Part shown: piece after piece, positions 1 through 13,439 of the stretch
How positions within the stretch are numbered: the stretch's first letter is position 1
Layout: the number at the start of each line of letters is the position of its first letter
NCBI RefSeq assembly: GCF_008831285.2
Contig: NC_045139.1
Location: 8,774,204 to 8,838,203 of the forward strand
DNA length: 64,000 nucleotides
Reading direction: 5' to 3'
DNA from: Nymphaea colorata
Lineage: Eukaryota > Streptophyta > Magnoliopsida > Nymphaeales > Nymphaeaceae
Program-made: the position numbers and the translations under genes
The notes under the pieces: model-generated
What the model saw: the letters and a program-made list of their open reading frames with translations, nothing else
The model's database searches: none
Told to the model about the DNA's origin: nothing

Positions 1-157
1 CAACATCGCACCAGAAACCACCAAAGGGAGACTGTGCTCTCTGTCCCCCGGCCACCGATCGTGACGTAGCTTGCAATGGGGAAAACCCCGCACCATACCA
101 AAGAGACTTAGATTCCTCTCTCTATCCCCCGGGCCATCGGTCGTCAACCGACCGGAA

Positions 158-323
158 ATGGAACCGTCGTCGGCTCCTAGACTTCCTAGTTTGACCGAAA
201 CCCTAGGAGAGCTTCTCTCTCCTGATTCTCATGTTTCCCAGTTCCTAACCAGCCAGTCGCTTACACACTATCAGCATCAAATCATCATAATTGCCGGCCT
301 TTGGGTTTTCCTACAAGCAAAAG
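158..323 (+). CDS. Possible orphan first exon, product unknown
   Basis: An ATG at 158 opens 55 codons that run into a good splice donor (AAAG/GTATGTT at 320-330). The predicted start is MEPSSAPRLPSLTETLGELL, followed by a hydrophobic stretch rich in Ile (IIIIAGLWVF). The GC-rich DNA before it looks like a leader and holds a diverged duplication: a CT-rich phrase ending in CCCCCGG at about 38-66 recurs at about 117-147. I found no matching downstream exon before the convergent gene that ends at 1897. It could be the 5' exon of a broken gene, a captured gene fragment carried by a transposable element, or chance. I do not recognise the protein. Confidence 0.25.
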
Positions 324-1896
324 GTATGTTACAAGGAGATTAGGCGGAGAACAATAACGTCAACTAGATCATCGTGCAGTCCAAAAAATCTTTGGTTTAA
401 AAGAAACAACTGAACTTTTGCAGACTCACCAATCCAACCAGACCATCTATCCTAAGCACCTTAGAGCCATCCACATGAAAGGGGACAAAGACATATTTTC
501 AAACAGGAGGCTTCCCCGGATCAAGATCAGAGAGTCCAGGGCTGATTCGTCTTGTCCCACAAAACTGGGCAGGTCAATATGCCTATAGTATCTCTCCTGG
601 TGACCATGGTAGGTGTCATATATGCTTTGGACATCTCATTTTACCCCATCGGCAGAGGCGTTCACTCAGCACAGACAGCCTCTCACCCGACTCCCACTTG
701 GCCTACTCCCATGTCCCAGGCCCATCAGCCATGCTATTCTAGACACACTTCACATGGTTGACCCTATCTTGGACAAGATTGCTCGAGCAACGCTCACCTA
801 GCTAACTGTGCTGAATCTTAGATCCAAGGCGACCTGTAATTTTGAGATCTTAGATCCCAAACCCTTGACCTCCAATAGAAATATAAAATACTTCTTGAAA
901 CTCTAAGAGTTGTACTGACTGCACCATGGAATACATGGATCTCAAGTCACGCACCTTTTTTTTTCTGAAACCAATTTCTGAGGCATGACGAACTTATAAA
1001 TCTATAATTCTTGAACATGCAATTTAGGTTAAGTCGAAGGCCTTGGATCTATAATCTAGAGGAATCACCTGAAGGCGGTATGGAATACCTGATGAGGCTG
1101 AAGGTGCACCAACCTCACGGCCCCAGAAGGCACAAAATAAAAAAGGGGCGCATCGGCCCTCTAAAAGAAGAAAAAAGTCCAAAGCAAACAAACGCGCTTT
1201 TTCCTGGCTGTATGAAAGCAAAAACCGTGTGAAGTGACAATTTATGACAGAAGACCACAAAATACCAATTGTTCATCGTATGAGGAAAAATAAACCCTCA
1301 CGACATATATAAAATCTTTGGATTTCTATAAGGAGAGATCCTCCAACCTCTCACAACACACCACCCACACACACATATATTTGTCGTTCTGAGCTTCCAA
1401 ACGTACACCCTACATAACAACATTTTTTAAATGACGCAACAATTTTGAAATGACACAAGGCCTTCGACGGCCAAACCACTTGAAACCCAGAGCACCGACC
1501 CGGAATTACAAAGATAAGCCCGTGAAAAAGCTCATGCAGCCATGCAGCTGCAAAGTTCAGTACCATCAGATGCCTTCACCTTAACACCCTTAAAAACCTA
1601 TCTTATAACCTGCTCTACCGGCATTTACCTTTGTCAGTTCTACGAAGGCAGCCAAACTAAATACAGAGAGAAACCAAAGTGAGACCCGAGGTGGAATAGC
1701 GAAGTTTCAAAGAGAAGTACGACGAGCAAACATATATATAAAGTGTTGTTTAGCTTATATTCTTATACTCGCCGAGTGGCCCGAGTCACCGACTAATCCA
1801 GCAAACACACTCCAATTCAGGCATAAAACAACAGCCTTACGCACGCATTAGATAGTGGACAACATACGGTAGCAAATAAAACTCCAAAAAGCCACT
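324..1896. other. Intergenic stretch and probable 3' UTR of the 5MP gene
   Basis: No reading frame here looks like a conserved protein. The part next to 1897 is probably the 3' untranslated region of the minus-strand eIF5-mimic gene. The rest shows no clear repeat or RNA gene. Confidence 0.4.
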
Positions 1897-4800
1897 TTAT
1901 TCTTCTTCTTCGGCTTCCTCCAGCCAATTGACAAAAGGCTCCAGCGCTTTCACAAAAGTTTGCCTGTTTGCACAAGTGGGAAACAGCATCCGCTTGTAAA
2001 AAAATGGAGCTCATAGAAAAAGATCCAACATTCCATAAACAAGCAACTGATGAAAGTATATTCCACAGGTGAAGAAAAGCTATGCAATGTGATATAATAA
2101 AATGGTGACATGATGGAAGAATAAATCAGGACCAGCCGAAATAATATCCAGTAAATACCACAAGCATATCGAGAAAGACGTGCATTCTGAAATTCTTTGT
2201 ATCAACAACTAAACAAAGAAAAAGGAAGATTGGTACAAGTTTTTACCATAAGCCTAATGTGTTGCAACGTGATGAGACCGGGGATACATGGTTTTGCAAC
2301 AATGAAGGTAGTCCCTCCGTTTTAATTTAAACCCTTGAATGCGTTTGTTATTGCTTGCTTACTAAAAATCCCGTCAAACTATTCTGAAGGATGTTTCAGA
2401 AGCAATATAAGTTCCCATTTTTAGAGGCTCCATAAAATGCATAAACATAATAAAACGATATACTGATGTGTGGCTTGGAGCCATGTTTTCAAAGTCCCTG
2501 TGTGTAAATAGACGTGATCCTATATAGATGCAAGTAAACTTGTTTTAGAAGAACAAAAGCATGCAGGGATCTAGTGAAAAAGAAATACGACCATGCTATT
2601 CACAAGATAAACAACCAATAATTAAAGCAACCTTAAAAGCTTCCTTACCTTCCCTTAGGGTTAGTGCCACGTCGAAACCACATGAGAATGGTGTCTTCAG
2701 CAAGCACATCTTGATCATAAAGAGACCTTACAATTTCAGGAAACAGTTTCATGAGCTTGGCATCTTCATAGCATTGAATCTGAACTTTGTAGATGAGCTC
2801 AAGCTCGAGCTTTGCATTCACACAAAATGCACTCAGTAGCTTTGCCCATGTCTTCACCTGCCTTAGAGAACACGTATTAATATATCTTCTGGTTAATACA
2901 TCTCTGAAACAACATGCAGAATAAGCGCCTAAAAGATATCCACAGCTGAATCACAGCACCTAAAAACCAACAAAATTTGATAATCTAAATTATTCGATGT
3001 AGCTAAACTATCACATTCTAGATTGTGATGGTTTACTGAGCTAGGTCATCCAATTCTTGCAGCAGCAAGTCACCAAAAGGAAACCCGTTTGTTTCAGACT
3101 TCAGTAACCGCTGAAAAGAATCAAGAGGTCAGGCAATAGATAGTGGATGTTTTGTTTGTGAAGAAACGGTCAGCAGTGAAGATTGATCCGAAGACCATTT
3201 GTTAAAGTCGTCTCGTCCCTAAAGTTAATGAAAAGGAGAAGCCTATTACGATCAGAATGCAAAAAACCAGATGAATGGTCGTTGCAGACCTAGAATTTGT
3301 GAAAGGAAAAGGAGACGTGGACATATTCTCCCCTCCACTACCAGCATAGTTCTCACTTGCAATACCAGCATGGAATTTCTCAGAGTGCATCCACGTGTAT
3401 GTGCCAACATGTACCCATATGTTTTTTTTTCTCTGCCTCATCTTATGGACTAAATGACCTACACTTCTCGAATTGGAAAATTATTGAAAGATAAATGCTG
3501 CCCCCTCATTTGAAGGCAAAATATTTAAAATAACACGTACGCAAGCCTCCAGAAGTTTTCTCATTTTCAGACTATGTTTGCTGAAATTTTAAAGTTTGTA
3601 CATGATTTGAAATGCTCATCAACCATAACTTTATACAAACATGCTATGTCTTTGGTGCATTCAGATTATAGTCATCAAAAAAGTTCCGAGGATTCTATCA
3701 GCAAAGTTTTTCTCCAGTATTAATTAAAAGCTTGTTTACTCAGAAAAATTTAGGAAATTCAAACATTAACCATATACAAAAACTAACAGCAAAATAAGAA
3801 ATAACGACTTTTTTTTTTTACTAATTTTCTTACAAAACGCTATAATAATTAAAAAATATACATTAAAATGCTAAAAAAACTGTGATATACTGATATTTTC
3901 TCTGGGAATTAAAATTGATAACAATGTCAACTTATCAGGATAAATTCCATTTTTTCAAAACTATTATGATATGCTGATATGATTTCCATCCTAAAGATTC
4001 ATGATAACAGCTGCAGGACATCACTGCAAATTTTTATATTTCTACATAGACAGGAAGATCCAGAAAGATTGACCTGTCGAAGTGCTGCATTTGCATTCTG
4101 CTGCTGGTTTTTGCCAGACCACTGAACGGCCTCCATGATGACATCCCACAGCATTCCGACAACATCTATATCTGGTAATTTAGCATCCCTCATGCGCTGC
4201 TTCACTGTCTCAATAACTTCAGATATGTCAGTTTCCTCTGATATCTGTGCTACAAGTGCAGATTTCATCTCCTTCAGCTTGACCTCAAATATCTTCTTCT
4301 CATTGTACTCAACCAGAGGTATGAGCCCCTCCTTGCTGCAAGGATGATAATTGATAAAGACTTTCGATGTGTGTGTGCGTGTATGCGTGTGTGTGTGAGA
4401 GAGAGAGAGGGTGCACGGCATGCATATGCATACACATACAAGAGTGGCCACCTTTAACTGCAGAAACATAAGTGGAGAAAATGGCTCGTCTGGTCAATTG
4501 GAGGGCCAAATCCCTGACAATCCAAGAACTAAAGGCATGTTCACTAACCGTGGATTGGGAACACATGAATCTGAAATCCATGTTTTTACACATTGTTTAA
4601 ACAGTGGATCCAAAAACCGCAGAGTTCAGATCCTTTCAGATCTAGGGGAACAAACATGCCCTAAGGGCCTAGTTCAGGATCTGATATGCAAGGACGTTCA
4701 GACTATCATCCAGGTCAACTTTCAATCCAGATCCTTCCTCCTATTTTTGCACAATACAATTCCGGCCTCAAATTTGAGCTACCCTTCGGTCCACCATATG

Positions 4801-7800
4801 GCATTTGATGTTGCCACCACATCAGCAAGATGTGAGCACCAAGATCCGCAGCTCATAGGACAGAGCCAAAGTTCATAACGTTTATGAAATATATATGCTT
4901 AAAATTTCCCATGGAGCAACCAAAACTAGTTTATTAAGTAGGAAATTATGACTAGAAACACAAAGTTAGTGGTTTTTAACTGTCTATCTCAGACCAAATG
5001 GAAGAAAGCTAGACAAAGAAACCATGAGGTCAAGACTTAAAGTAACTTAAGTTACAGCATTAAAGGAATGTTCTTGACAAAGGAGAAATATCAGCAGTCG
5101 TGTTGATCCTACCTTCAGTGAACTATAACAAATAACATGCAAACAAACCTGCTTGTGATAGCACTTGCAGAAAAGACACGAGTATGTGAATAAGAATGCA
5201 GGTAAATCAGTTATACAACTTAGAGAAGAAGAAGAAATACACTCCCTTCAGCAAATTTGAAACATAATTTTATAGAACATTTACTCTATAGCCTATGCTG
5301 GGGCAAGCAACAATAGCAATTAAGACCCAAAGTCCAAGGATAAAAGGTAAAGACCTAAGGTGCATTCTGATGCATGATTTAGGTGAGTGAGATCATGAAC
5401 CATGAAAATGAACAAACCTGAAGTGCTCAGAAAAACCTTCTGCAGACCGTTTTGCAGTGGGTAAAAACTCCAATAGATTATCTTCCATTTTGCCCCGTTT
5501 TAAAAGGGAAATGAGATCATCAAGACTGTTCTCAACCAAATACTCCTTGAAAAAATCTGTTATGAACAAAAGAACGAGGCCCTTGGCCACAAGGCTGTCC
5601 TTAAGCAACGGCTGAAAAACCGTCTCTGGTGGAAGCCCCGACAGCTTCTGAGAAAATGTAAGGGCTGTGAATATAGCAAGTTTCTTCCTTTCATTTTCCT
5701 CGAAAAGCTCCAGTGACTGCAGGAATCTTCGCATGACATTTTCAAGACTCTTTATGAGAAATGGCCTCCTGCGCAAAATCTTTTGTATGTAGAGAACAGA
5801 AGGGAGGATTGCTTCACGCTTTGGCTCACAATCTAGAACAGAATATGCATGGCGCTGTCCTTCTTCAGGTTTTATAGTGCCAGTTTGTGTACGCCCACCA
5901 GTGAAAACCACCTGCAAATCATTAAGGGGGACCAGATAAATGAGCTCTACATGGTACAGACGAAATAACACAAAGGCTCTATAAACATCCTAGGTCTTCA
6001 TTCTTTTTTAAGTTTTTAACTCTTTATAAGTGTGGTTTACCAAGTCTATCTCGGAATATTCAATGCTTAAAACTAAAATACAAGTTAAGCAGGTAAATTT
6101 TGAATTCTAACCATCAAAACAAATCCAACAAAGTGTCCCATGATATGCTCAGTTTATCCGAAATTTGAGATGTACAGAATTGCCATTGACACACAACAAA
6201 CACATAATCTGCAGTCCTGCATTGGAAACTTATGTGTAGCCATGTCTAGGTGATTGACTCCTCAACTAGCAACAATGCTATATAATGTGTAGCATGCCAG
6301 AGAACTTCTAAATATCTCCAGCCTTGCAATTGTGTATTAAGCATTTCTACAAACACTTTAAAGTGATTTCTCAGCAAAATTCTTGCTTGGCTTTATCAAT
6401 ATACAGGAGTAGCATATACGAATATAAAAAAAAAGAAGGGATAACAGGAAAAAATATGCCTCAGTATCATTCTTTTACGTAACCAGAACAGAATGCATAA
6501 GTCCTGAAAGGTTCTCAAATAAAAAGGTACATCCCTAACATATAAAAACACAACCATCCTTCTAAGACCAAGTTAGTAGATTTATAAACGCACTATTTTG
6601 AGAATGCTCAATATCATTTTGTAGTTATTCATTGAGACAGTTTTCTTGTAGACAACTAAGTTATCAAAATTGCACGATGGGCATAGGTGGACAAGGCCCT
6701 GCAAAGACTGGTCAGGGCTGGTCAGTCCAAGTAATTTGACTAAAATAAATCATAAGGTGGTCTCAAAACAGAACGTTTAAAGTGACAAAACTAACAAAAG
6801 ATATAAAATATCTCATTATCAAGTAAAACATGCATAACCGCATAAAGCAATATTACAACTGCTTGAAGCAAAACTTCCTTGGGAAAAAAGAAAGTGACAG
6901 AAACTTAGAGCCAAGGATCTTTAGTCAGTGCCCATGCACATCCATGTCAAGTGTCAATCAACAGATTTGCTCCAATCAGAAGCCTTTACTTGGTGTGCTG
7001 TTTTGCAAAGCACAAATTTCAAAAATCTCAAGATCAATGGCAAAGAGAGATGAGAAAACAAGCCCAAAAACATACATGTTCTTAAACAACATATATCTCG
7101 CACCTAGAACAGTCTACCTCTTGTGACTAGATATTTTTAGATATTTTACTCTTCTCTAAAAAGTTCACAGTCACTAGGAAAAAGAAAAACTTATCCTCCA
7201 AGCCCAATTGACCATGGAGTTCTAATCAAGTAACAGACCAACTATGTAAAACAAATCCTGGAAGCTAATTTTCTTTTACAACTTGGTACTAAATATACAT
7301 TATTAATTAAATCACTATTAGCTTCAATCACTTTCTTCGTCTCTAGAAAATAGTACATTGTATACTTTTCATATTCTGAAGTCTGAAAACTAACAAATCC
7401 TAAAAGAAAATACCTACTTTTTAAGTAAATTCATCAAGCACCTAGCCAGAAGAAATAATCCCATGTCATCGGCACAACTGTTTTGAGAGACACTAGGCCG
7501 TACATATAGGTGAACCCTAGCAAAAAGCATGTATGTCAAGAAGGAAGGAAGAAAGAAAAGAAAATACACAAGTAAATACAGAAAGAACCAGAAGAAGTAA
7601 CTCCAGATCATCATAGTAAGCAATAAGATGGAAACTCAAACACTAAGCAAGAAAAGAACCTTTCATTATGAACCTCAGTATGTATTCATTCCAGTAATTA
7701 TATTTTTAACACATTTCCTCCTAAAAATAAATCTGGCTCTCCAAAGAAAAAAGGCTACAAAAGTTGTTCATTCTTGTTTGCACACCACAAAGTCATATGC

Positions 7801-9969
7801 TAAGATGCAAGAGGGTAAATAAATGGTGAGATTTAACGATATATTTAATACTTCTAGGAAACTGAAAGGGCCTAGATAAGTACCTCGAAGAAGGTGTCAC
7901 CATATCTTGAGAAATCGAGGTCGGATGATTCAATACTCTTGGCAACAAGTTCCTGAACATAATACAACAAATAAAAAGCCTGAGCAAAAAAATGAAGGAA
8001 AAAATAAGTAGACAAATATGATATTAGCACTTAGTATCTCCTAGAATTTGCTCATGACATACTAATAAACAAATTTTTCAAGATTTTCAAAACATCACTT
8101 TTTAAAGTTTAAAATAAAAAAGAAAAACAAATTGAAGTACTATGATTATGATAATAAAATTATGTTTTCAAAGAAACCCAAATGCATGAATTTGTGAGAG
8201 ATATATATAACTATTACACATTAAAGTTTTAAACCAACCACCTACTACTACATTGTTCTTGGGAAAACTGCCCAGCAATACAGTCAAAAGTCCCAGATGC
8301 TGATCAGTTTACATGATAAAACAAGAAATGTAAACTTCTCAAATGCATGGAATGGCCTTCAACCAACCAATTAATAGAGATTTGGAGCATTTTTTCTATT
8401 TTATAAGTTATAAGAACCAAGCAAGTCTCAGCCAAAACATAAGGCTACCCTTAACTGACAAAAAGTTCAGTTCATGAAAATGGAGCAGTACGAACCAAAT
8501 CACCAGCATGATCCAAATAGATTTGGACCACTGCATCTGCAAAAGCTGCAGGGTCCAAAGGAGCCGCGATATTCCGTTTGCGGGTCTTAATCCGCGTGCC
8601 ACTAGAAGTAAAATATGGAACCGTTAGGAACTGAAACTCCAGTAGAACAACAGAAACTAAAAAGAGGGAGAAAGGGCCAACACCAACAAGGCGATTGATT
8701 ATAGGACCCACTATCAACATAAACTCAGCCTAATATATAGAGATTGTGGTGGCAAATCTGTACAAGTAGATATATTTGCAAGGGAAAATAAAATAAACAA
8801 TAAAAAAAGACAATTTGAAAATATCTGATGCCTTAAAGAGGGAACTAAGTCTTAGAATAAGCACAAATAAACATGTGAAATCCAATCATACAACAAAAGC
8901 AAACCTTTTCTCCGTGCTTAACGCACCGACTTGAGATTCTAAATTAGCACTTCATAAAAAGAAGTTATAACAACTGACCAATCATTTCAACAATAACCAG
9001 ATAACGGATGAAAATTATCTTCAGGGATATTTCTAACATCATTTTCATCCTCAGGGATATTTCTAACATCCTCAAGCGTCATATTTTGGTAGCATGTGAA
9101 AGGCAATTAGCAGGGGAAAAAAGAAAAATCCTTGCGAAACAAAAAAGGACGAGAAGAGTGCTCGCATAATTATTCAATGAACTCCTACTCAACGACGGGA
9201 GAGGTCACCAAACAGTTGAAATATTCAACTACTTAAAAGGAAAAAAGATCCATCTAACATACAGTTCGAAACTTCATTGCAGTCTAGCATAGAATATTCT
9301 ACGTACAAAATCCATCAAAGAACATCAAAGGCGACTCAACGCTACACAAAGTGACTCAGACAGGCACTTGAGATGGATCTAGATCAACGAAATGTTTCAG
9401 TTTAACTTACCCGAGAGTGGGTCTCTCCTTCGAGCTGCAAACAATAAAGCACCAAAACATCAACATCACCACCGCATACCGAACAGAAAAGATAATATAA
9501 TTACAAAGAAAACACAGACCGTAAAATCAGAAAACCAATGAATTACAACAAAATTTAACACCAAGTACCTAAGATCATGAGAAAAAAGAGAAAGGAAAGA
9601 AAGGACTCCCCAAAAAATCAGACGCGAATCTGATTTTCAAGAAGACGTGACCAACCAAAAAAAAAATCTTATAGATCTATAAGAAAACATCAAGCTCACT
9701 AAATACCTTGTTTCAACAATCTCTAAAAATCAGACTTTTTTTTTTTTTGCTAATATAGCGAACAAAGGCCATAAAACAAAAACGAAAACCGCAGTAAAAA
9801 GCAAAATATCAACAAAAAAGGCCTTTCTTCCATGTCTCTATCATGTTTCTTTAGAGAAAGAAAGAGGGAACCAACACCAAGAAAGCCAAAAACAGAAAAA
9901 TCAAAAGAGCAGGAAAAAGATCAACGTGAGACAGCCAAAGAAAGAGATCTAAGAAGGAGATTACCTCAT
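1897..9969 (-). CDS. eIF5-mimic protein (5MP / BZW, W2 domain)
   Basis: This gene encodes a 411-residue cytosolic protein of the basic leucine zipper and W2 domain (BZW) or eIF5-mimic family. In the family, the C-terminal W2 HEAT domain resembles that of eIF5 and eIF2B-epsilon, binds eIF2 and eIF3, and lowers or retunes start-codon selection. Coding exons (minus strand, 5' to 3') are 9965-9969, 9411-9434, 8496-8601, 7884-7952, 5418-5911, 4074-4335, 2649-2857 and 1897-1963, totalling 1236 bases. The N-terminus reads GGTRIKTRKRNIAAPLDP, typical of plant members. The middle carries SRYGDTFFEVVFTGGRTQTG and LFEENERKKLAIFTALTFSQ. The W2 part (about residues 245-405) includes LVEYNEKKIFEVKLKEMKSA and ends in an aromatic and acidic tail, ALEPFVNWLEEAEEEE. 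All introns are GT-AG. The ATG choice rests on the unbroken splice path and the match to the family start. Family and exon structure are seen in the sequence; the role is from family knowledge. Confidence 0.93.
4367..4413. repeat. (GT)n/(GA)n microsatellite in a 5MP intron
   Basis: An imperfect GT run passes into a GA run inside the intron between the exons ending at 5418 and starting at 4335. It lies only about 30 bases upstream, in transcript order, of the splice acceptor at 4336-4340. On the transcript it reads as a CT-rich then CA-rich tract, so it may serve as part of the polypyrimidine region. Confidence 0.7.
4531..4670. mobile_element. Possible short MITE in a 5MP intron
   Basis: A left end reading aaaggcatgttcactaac and a right end reading gaacaaacatgccctaa are imperfect inverted copies around a GGCATGTT core, about 140 bases apart. 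This is the usual look of small non-autonomous DNA transposons in plants. I could not define a clear target-site duplication, so boundaries and superfamily are open. Confidence 0.3.
9017..9070. repeat. Tandem duplication, 30-base period, in a 5MP intron
   Basis: A 24-base segment with core tcagggatatttctaacatc occurs at 9017-9040 and again at 9047-9070 with one mismatch. It lies in the intron between coding exons 2 and 3 and has no evident function. Confidence 0.75.
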
Positions 9970-12900
9970 AAACCAAGACGAAGAGAAATCTGAGAACTCT
10001 CTACAAGGGAGGGATCGGAAGCGAGGAAGATGATTTGAAAGAAGTGAATCAAAGTCGCTCCCTCAGTCTCCCGCAAACCGACCTCGCCCTCTCCAACCCT
10101 TTCCGAAAAGAAAAGATATTTTTCCCTCGGACAAGGGTTGTTACAAAGTCCCTTTTGTTCACAAAATTTACTTATTTGCCATTCTTACTATGGAAACTCG
10201 CAACCGGTTCCGTCTCCCGTGTTACCTGGATCGAACTGGACCCCTCATACAGAAACCATCCTGGATCTAACCGGACCCATCTTAATGTCGGAAATGGATC
10301 AACTCGAGTTAGATCCGAACGAATTTTGGCATTCAAATCAGATATAATCAGGTATAAATCAATCCAGATCCAGATTTATATGCAGAAACCATTAGAAAAA
10401 AGTGGCCAAGGCAAGGGATGCTATTTACATGTCCAACTCAATCCAAATTGGTTAATACAAATCCAAAACATACCCAAATTAAGTTCATAAATTTGTCCAA
10501 CGGGGTCTTAAACCTTTGGGTTCTATTTGAATCCCATGTTCTGTTCATTTGAGTATGAGAGAAACCACAATGAAGTGTTGTAAGGATTGGATACAGTCTT
10601 TTTTTGAAAATAGTTCAAACACCTTTGCTTTCTCATTGGTTCCAAATTTAAGTAATGTACATAAAATGATACATAACGTTAAGCAAAGTATGTGTTACAT
10701 AACTTACACATTAAGATAAAGACTACTTCGAAACTTTAATGAACCTATAATATACCAATCAAATAGAGTGTCGTGCTGCTAGTTGACAGTTTAGAGAAAT
10801 AACAATCATAAAAGTAAACTGATACAACAGCTTAAAGAAATAGCACCCATAAAAATCAAGCAGCCAGAACTCTTACTGGTCCGCCAGCCCGACCAGTCCA
10901 AACTTTATAAATTATGTTTGATAAATCTTGGATTTCACCTACAAATTAGGAAATCTTAAATTTGACGCTATCAAACATAACGAAACGTAAGTGAAGCAAA
11001 CAACGCTCCTAAATCGGATGCCTATCTGGGTTCATAATATTTATAGGTATACTTCGGGTCTCGCTATGGGGATCCAAACGAGAAATGTCACATCATTTTC
11101 AGATCAAACTATGTGTCCGACCCGTTCATGCCAACCGCTTTAGTCCTCGTATAGTGAGATCCGCGACTCTTGTAGGATGTTTTGGACATTTTATCTGCGA
11201 AAAAATTATTCCACGCCAGCCTCTGAGCAGCCGCAGTTTTGGCCGAATGACAATAATACCCTTAGTTTCTGTTCTATTTACCAAAGGGGACAGTACGTGA
11301 CGAAGAAGAGATGCTCTCGCAATTTTGAGAATGAGTATTGGCTTTTTGGGTAGGCGGAGGAGGCATCTGGGCGGCTGACAAGTGACAGCCACCACCAAAT
11401 CCAAACTCGAGGGCTTTTATTTTTATGTTTCGGGTCAAAACAAAAGCTGAATTACAAATTTATGCGTCCGTTTATATTCTTCAATGGTTGGCAAGTTCTG
11501 GATCGGATGTTCGGGCATGGATTAGATCCGTAATGTTTTCCGGAAAAAACTTGGCGGTTGGACTGTCCGGTATGATGAAATCCACTGTTTTTACATTACC
11601 TGAAACGCTCACATTTTCATGGCAGTCGGAAAAATGAGATATGTCTTCTAGGTCATGTATTATGAGTCGTTTTTCTATCAAAAACTTGACTTAAGACCTC
11701 CAAACTGAAGAAAGTAAAGAGACTAATCAATATTTAAACTGCCTATAGGCCTACAAAATAAATAATATAACGTTAGGCCTTCTACATGAATATCATCTAA
11801 AGAAATATTTTCCTCATGTGCTGTATTAGCGTCAATGGTAGCTGTCATTCAACTTAAGTACTACGGTACACACCTTAAGACACAGAGACATAACACCTAT
11901 AAGAATTAAACTATATGCATGCTTTTTTACATATTCTTTGTCCAACCAACTAGTCTATGTCCTTTTAAGCCATCAATGTGGACTGTTGAACCTTTAATGT
12001 GGAGAATAGTCATCTTTCCTTCTGTAGTACCACTAATCAATAGAAAATGTCAAATTTTTAGATGATATGGGACCCCAAGAAATCCTGATTAGGTTACCTT
12101 TCATTCTTTTCAGAATTCACAAACGTCCAAAAGCACGAAGACCGCCCAGTGGTTCTCCATTTGTTAAGGTCACTGTTATGGATTATATCTGATGAGATGC
12201 GGAACATGAGGCAAAGGCCTCTTCCTTTTTCTTCCTGTCTCGAGGCTCTATGGGCTATATATATTGGCCTACGCATGTGGTTAATATCCATACGAATCAA
12301 ATCAAGGACTGGCTTTTCATGTTTCCAAAGGGATAGGCCCAACGATCGAGGGAAGGATTGGTAAGCAGTTAGTTTTGGTTTCGAATTTTGAAGCATCAAC
12401 TCTCTCGTGGCGAAAGCATGATTTCTGAGTCGCCAAAGCACATCATGAACCCTAAAGGGACAAGAGGTTGGGTGAGAGCTTCGACTTTTTTCTGAGCAAT
12501 AAGATGAAATACTCATTCTACTTAAGGACCAACGTTCGTTCTACTAGTCATTGATTCGACCAAGAAAAGGATTTACCCTAAAAATAATGAATCCTCTTAA
12601 AGTTTCATGCTCGATATATTTTTATTCTTTTTAAGCCTAAGTGACCTTTTTTTCCTGAAAAGTAACTTTTCGTTCAAGCAAACTTGCCACAACAAAGCAA
12701 TGAATCGATTTAATGATCCAAAACGAATTTTTAGAAATTGCATGCTGCCGGAGCGTGCAGAAGAATACAAAAAAGGAATAATGGAGAAGCCTCGTGGATT
12801 GATCAGTGAGCAGTGGTGGCATCAAGTTGAGAACTTGGAATCAAGTTCGACCTCTATTATTTTATTGCTTAAACTTTTTAGTGGACCATAGAGAAAAAGA

Positions 12901-13439
12901 AAGATTTATGTCAATACCAGCCACAAGCAGTAAGCAGTGGCAACATCAAGTTAAAGACTCTAGGGATCTTTATGATTTTGTTGTCTGAACTTCTTCTAAT
13001 AGTTTTTCCCTCATAAGATATGATTATCAATGCTCAACTTGGCCATCAAAAAGCATTAGGAACACTGTGCTTATATGTGACTGGGGTGAATTGAAATTTC
13101 AAAGCAGTAAAAAGCAAAAAAAATAAGGAAAATTTTTGGGAGAGAGAACATGACATCAGCCTACCTTTTTCTTTTCTCTGGAAATTTTTCTTTCAAAAAC
13201 ATATAACGTGGGTGAAAATTTTCAGGTGAAATTTCACCTGTGATTGTTTTGCGCATTATGGGCGTGTGTGTGTGTGAAATTTCAAGGAACCTGGAATCTT
13301 TTCCATTCAATTGGAACACCTCTGAGAATGAAAGTTTGACGAGCCATACCTTCTTTGGAAAAGTAGGATGCACAATTACCAGCTTTTCAATTGCTATAGC
13401 CACAAAATATCACTCATATATAGTTCTAATAATTTTTAA

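Noticed and set aside
12094-12516. 140-codon minus-strand open frame
   Set aside because: No recognisable domain, and no splice or promoter context supports a gene.
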